Positions 60,601 to 64,000 of a DNA stretch of 64,000 nt are shown here, piece by piece (the first letter of the stretch is position 1; every line of letters starts with the position of its first letter). The DNA lies in the NCBI RefSeq assembly GCF_001632365.1, contig NW_024468562.1:66426-130425 (forward strand), given 5' to 3'. Source of the DNA: Laetiporus sulphureus 93-53. Its lineage: Eukaryota > Basidiomycota > Agaricomycetes > Polyporales > Laetiporaceae. The position numbers and the translations under genes were made by a program. Below the pieces are notes generated by a model. It saw only the letters and a program-made list of their open reading frames with translations, was not told where the DNA came from and did no database searches.

Positions 60601-62709
60601 ATGGAACCACATGCGGTGGCGGCGGAAGCCACAGTGGTCTTACCGCAACCTGCGCATACTACAGCCCACATCTTCCCCAATGCCGCCCGGCAATTAGAGA
60701 CGATACTTGCTGCACAAAGTACTACATCCAGCTTCGACTATTGGTGGCCATATCCAGCTTGGGGTGCTGGCACCTCGACGTCGACCGTGGTTCTTCCTGA
60801 CACTATCGTTGCTCCGACCGCAACCGTAGTAGCTGCGCCGAGCTTGGCCTCTGCATCTGTGTCTTCCGTGGCTAGCACTACAGTTCTATCTGCGGTCAAC
60901 AGCTCAGCCTTCTCCCGCACGGTGGATCCGGGTCTTGTTCAAATTACCGCACTCCCACCTGCCAACGTCAGCTCCTCTACTCGAAGCCAACAAAATTCGA
61001 CATCGCGTGGCTCCTCGTTCAACATCGCTTATCTCGCTCCTCTCTTCGCAGTCTTGGGTGCTCTATTTGGTGCATTCTGTGCATGGCTTCTGATTCGCTG
61101 GCTCTCCCGCCGTCGTGAGCGACATGCTCGTGGTTCATTTTTTCAACCCGGCCCACGCTACGTGCCTCCTCCGCAAATGGCAGACGAAAGCAGGCGCGGC
61201 CTCACCCAGGATCTGAGGTCACTCAGAGAAGACAGATCGAGTCGCTCAGGCGCATCATCTGATATTTCTGCGCCTCAGACAGGGCCTTTCAATGCTAGTG
61301 GCACGACATCCAGGCCGGTCTACACGAGCCATGAGACGGCGATGCATCCTTCGAGTCTGTCTACGAATGTAGCTGCTCAAGAGCAGGACCCGTTCTTACG
61401 TCAGCCGAGGTCTACACCCAGCTCTGCTATGCATGCTGATCGCTTTCATGCGTCATTGACGTCTCCGGAGATGTTTGAAGAGGAAGATGACTATGCCGTG
61501 CCATATGATACTCTCCGCCACAAGTCCATCAGACGTGGAATACTCGAGAGGCTCAAGTTTGGGACTCTGCGACGGCCAGCGAAGGAAGGTCGTGACATAT
61601 CAGATGCAGAGAAAAGTCTACCGATCCCTGAAGAGTCGCCTGTGAGGCGGGTTAGTCATAGGCAAGGCCACAAGAGGAACGACTCGGACTTCAACGTCGA
61701 CGAGGTCAGGCTGCCAGCGATGCAGCGATCTGTCAGCAGTCCCGGTCCCAATCTCCTCAGATCTCCGTCGTTCGGCATGAGAGACGATTCGCCGTTGCTC
61801 CACAGTCCCGGATTTAGGATCATCGAGGAAGACCCGGAAGCCGATACGTCGTCAATACTTGAGCGGTATCTGTCTCCGTTCATACCGCATCGCCATACCG
61901 TCTCTGTGCACCAGAAGCCCTCCAAGGACTCCGTCCGGACGCATTCTCCTGCCGCCGATTCGTACACTGCAATGCCTGCGCGGAGGAGCGCTGCCGAGAA
62001 GAGAAGCAGTCCATATGGTACGCCGTCCTCGTCACCCTCAAAGCCTCCAGCATCTTCTTTAGCTCGTGTGGATTCTTCCATCCTTCCGTTGAGCCCTCCT
62101 CGAATCATGTCGCCACCGTTGGAGTCCAAGCTGTTCTTCGCTGCTATTACGCCGGATTTTGGGTCAACTCCCTCCCTTGCACTGCATTTGCCTGCGACCA
62201 GCACTAATCCGTCTGCTACGTCGATATCTTCACCAGCACCTCCGAAGAGACAGCAGAACAAGCTCCGCACCAAGAAGGATCCTCCTTTACTGCCTTATCC
62301 CTCTTCGTCCGATTCGTCACCTTATCGGAACCGTTTGAAGAAATCCTTCAGACATGGCAACGTTACGGGGGAGACTCCTCTGAGCCAGCAACTCGTCTCA
62401 GCCTCTCCGCAGTCTGTCGCTTCGCCTGCTCCCAGCACCCAGGCTGAATGGTGCAGTCCTGCCACGAGGTTCGGCGTTCGGCATTCGGCACTCGAGAAGG
62501 TGGACGAGATTCTGTCGCGCAGCTGGAGCCAGCGGGACGTGAACGTTGACTTGTACGTCGGGAGCGCGACACGATTTGGAGCTATGGTTGCGGACACATT
62601 GAAGAACGATGTCCGCGACGGCATTCCCACATCGGCCTCGGGCGCTGGGATTCAGCAAAGATTGGAAGCCTTGAAGACACAGGAACAAGCCGCTAACGAT
62701 CGAGTGTGA
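60601..62709 (+). CDS. single-pass membrane protein, Ser/Thr-rich ectodomain and long cytoplasmic tail
   Basis: Uninterrupted 702-aa frame. Residues 1-140 are Ser/Thr/Ala/Val-rich with several N-glycosylation sequons (for example NSS, NVS, NST) and no cleavable signal peptide. One strong hydrophobic helix lies at about 141-167 (AYLAPLFAVLGALFGAFCAWLLI), followed at once by a basic stop-transfer stretch RWLSRRRERHARG. Residues 180-702 are hydrophilic, rich in Ser, Pro and Arg, with many potential phosphosites, and include repeated segments such as RHKSIRRGILERLKFGTLRR and a conserved-looking end (STQAEWCSPATRFGVRHSALEKVDEIL). The topology, N-terminus outside, resembles fungal wall-stress sensors of the Mid2/Wsc type, but no diagnostic domain is present. 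I do not recognise the family. Confidence 0.75.
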   Translation: MEPHAVAAEATVVLPQPAHTTAHIFPNAARQLETILAAQSTTSSFDYWWPYPAWGAGTSTSTVVLPDTIVAPTATVVAAPSLASASVSSVASTTVLSAVNSSAFSRTVDPGLVQITALPPANVSSSTRSQQNSTSRGSSFNIAYLAPLFAVLGALFGAFCAWLLIRWLSRRRERHARGSFFQPGPRYVPPPQMADESRRGLTQDLRSLREDRSSRSGASSDISAPQTGPFNASGTTSRPVYTSHETAMHPSSLSTNVAAQEQDPFLRQPRSTPSSAMHADRFHASLTSPEMFEEEDDYAVPYDTLRHKSIRRGILERLKFGTLRRPAKEGRDISDAEKSLPIPEESPVRRVSHRQGHKRNDSDFNVDEVRLPAMQRSVSSPGPNLLRSPSFGMRDDSPLLHSPGFRIIEEDPEADTSSILERYLSPFIPHRHTVSVHQKPSKDSVRTHSPAADSYTAMPARRSAAEKRSSPYGTPSSSPSKPPASSLARVDSSILPLSPPRIMSPPLESKLFFAAITPDFGSTPSLALHLPATSTNPSATSISSPAPPKRQQNKLRTKKDPPLLPYPSSSDSSPYRNRLKKSFRHGNVTGETPLSQQLVSASPQSVASPAPSTQAEWCSPATRFGVRHSALEKVDEILSRSWSQRDVNVDLYVGSATRFGAMVADTLKNDVRDGIPTSASGAGIQQRLEALKTQEQAANDRV

Positions 62710-63437
62710 ACGAAGGCGGCGTCTGGGTTTCGTTGCGTGACAGATTTGAACGTGTTTAGCTTCCTCCGGAGTACGATATCTGTTATTTTACATTTCATGT
62801 AAGCCGAGTCCTGTATTCGACGTTCTTGGTGCGTCGAGGCATCATCCGTCACGTTTTGCCAAAAAAAAAAAGTAGTAGTGATGGATTTCGACGAAAGCCG
62901 GAGCTCAGAGACTGGTAGGGTCAGGGTAAAGCATCGTACGGGAGGACCCGGCGGCTTCCAATACGGTCGCTGTTATAACTCAAGCGGTCAATATCCAAAG
63001 TCCTACCGTTGCGGTTTGGCCGTTGATTGAGATCACCAGCTACGCCGAGAAAATTCATTTCTGCGTGGCCGCATGTAGTGGCTGTGCAGTGTCTAACATG
63101 TGAGTAAATTCATCTATTGTACCACTCTAGCTCAGCTCACTGGTCCGTTCCACAAGATCTATCCTCTATGAAAGTAAAGGCTTAGGATCTAAATGTCTTC
63201 GTGCTCCCATATGCATACTGCTGAGTCGCGGGCGACCTTGTTTATGACTATTCGTACACGAATGCTGATGTTCGCCTGTGCAAACAGTAGTGCGGAGTTG
63301 AAGTCATCTACTAGTCATTCTAGCCCCATTTTGGCGAGGACATTTTCGCTACAGCTGCAAGGAGATAAATTCGTATCAATGACAAGATCCGAGCCAAGGA
63401 CTTCTAAACAGTAGCGATCTATGTCGTCGCGGACGCA
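62710..63437. other. region between convergent genes, 728 bases
   Basis: Contains an A tract (about 62861-62871) and no recognisable gene. Confidence 0.5.
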
Positions 63438-64000
63438 CTACGCGACATGCATGAACGAGGCGAAATAAGAAGCTATATCCTCGAGCTCCTCGAAGGGGGC
63501 AACCATGCCAACGTAACCATCCGGCCTTACGACGACGATCACCCCTCGGGAATCGATACCATACTTCTCGTACCCTCCACCGCCTGCTCGTCCATACATG
63601 TCCATGTCGTCCATTAAAGCCCTGCAGATGCCAATAAGCACAGTCAACTCAGGATCAAGTCACAGTTTCTGCTTACTTTGACCAATGCGACCGCAGCAAT
63701 GCCGGAAGGTCGGTATATTTCAGAGATCCTTTCTTAGCGGCACTGATGCACAGGATATCAAAGACGCTGGCGATGTTCCCTTTCGAGAAGCGGTTGAGGA
63801 AAGCCTTCGGCTGCTCCAAGTCTGCGGCGAGCTTCGTCACGCGGTCGAGTTGGGATTTATCGCGAGCGTCTCCGGTGAACACGATGATCTTGAAGCGTGT
63901 GTCTGCCGGGAGAAGATCCTGAATCTCGTAGGGCCGGGCATCTGCCACTCTCACGAAGACGTGGGGTAGCATGCGCTGTCCGATGATGAGATTGCTTGCG
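63438..64000 (-). CDS. phenol 2-monooxygenase-type hydroxylase, second copy, 5' part beyond window
   Basis: C-terminal 249 codons or so of a paralog of the gene at 47572-50197, on the opposite strand. Last exon 63621-63438 and the preceding exon from beyond 64000 to 63677, joined by a 55-nt intron at the same position as in the paralog. Residues match closely: RVADARPYEIQDLLPADTRFK, then the thioredoxin-like fold, then RPDGYVGMVAPFEELEDIA. Similarity continues a few tens of bases past the stop, so the duplication includes 3' flank. Nothing seen suggests damage; truncation is the window edge. Confidence 0.9.

Overview
The window is nuclear DNA of a filamentous basidiomycete, most likely an agaricomycete. 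Genes are dense, on both strands, and broken by many short GT-AG introns, mostly 46-62 nt. The families are fungal: a PDR-type ABC transporter, Zn2Cys6 regulator, sesquiterpene-synthase fold protein, F-box proteins, phenol-hydroxylase-type flavoprotein, KIN1, GPI13, SPC1 and DPB4. I rebuilt exons by hand from splice signals, reading phase and family motifs. Almost all models close in frame. There are two runs of N (18939-19318 and 29818-30217).

Layout. 1-3680 (-): PDR ABC transporter running off the left edge. 3.7-6.7 kb: gene-poor, with a diverged direct duplication. 6762-10308 (+): LSH/IRC5-type SNF2 ATPase. 10.7-12.6 kb (+): F-box protein. 12.9-14.1 kb (+): spartin/senescence-domain protein. 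14.7-16.0 kb (+): HNH-domain protein. 16.9-17.4 kb: relic of a histidinol-phosphate aminotransferase gene. 17.8-19.5 kb: a hairpin repeat and a foldback element interrupted by a gap. 20.3-22.2 kb (+): frameshifted paralog of the F-box gene. 22.6-24.9 kb (+): APC-family permease. 25.5-32.4 kb (+): tandem duplication of the GPI13 gene. 32.9-34.0 kb (+): terpene-synthase-fold protein without metal-binding motifs. 34.4-37.6 kb (-): convergent Zn2Cys6 regulator. 38.8-39.7 kb (+): DPB4. 41.9-43.6 kb (+): F-box-like protein. 43.9-44.9 kb (-): rhodanese protein. 47.6-50.2 kb (+): FAD monooxygenase. 50.5-51.3 kb (-) and 51.6-52.0 kb (+): divergent DUF2470 protein and SPC1. 53.0-54.2 kb (+): beta-trefoil protein. 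55.5-59.4 kb (+): KIN1 kinase. 60.6-62.7 kb (+): single-pass membrane protein. 63.4-64.0 kb (-): a second monooxygenase copy running off the right edge.

Functional reading. Most genes are housekeeping (GPI anchors, signal peptidase, replication/chromatin, polarity kinase). The accessory part is the drug pump, the terpene-synthase-like protein beside a regulator, and two inverted monooxygenase paralogs. I do not see a coherent new multi-gene system. The best leads are very small exons (10-23 nt) carrying core motifs, the apparently metal-blind terpene-synthase homolog, the duplicated GPI13 with uneven divergence, and several clear gene relics.
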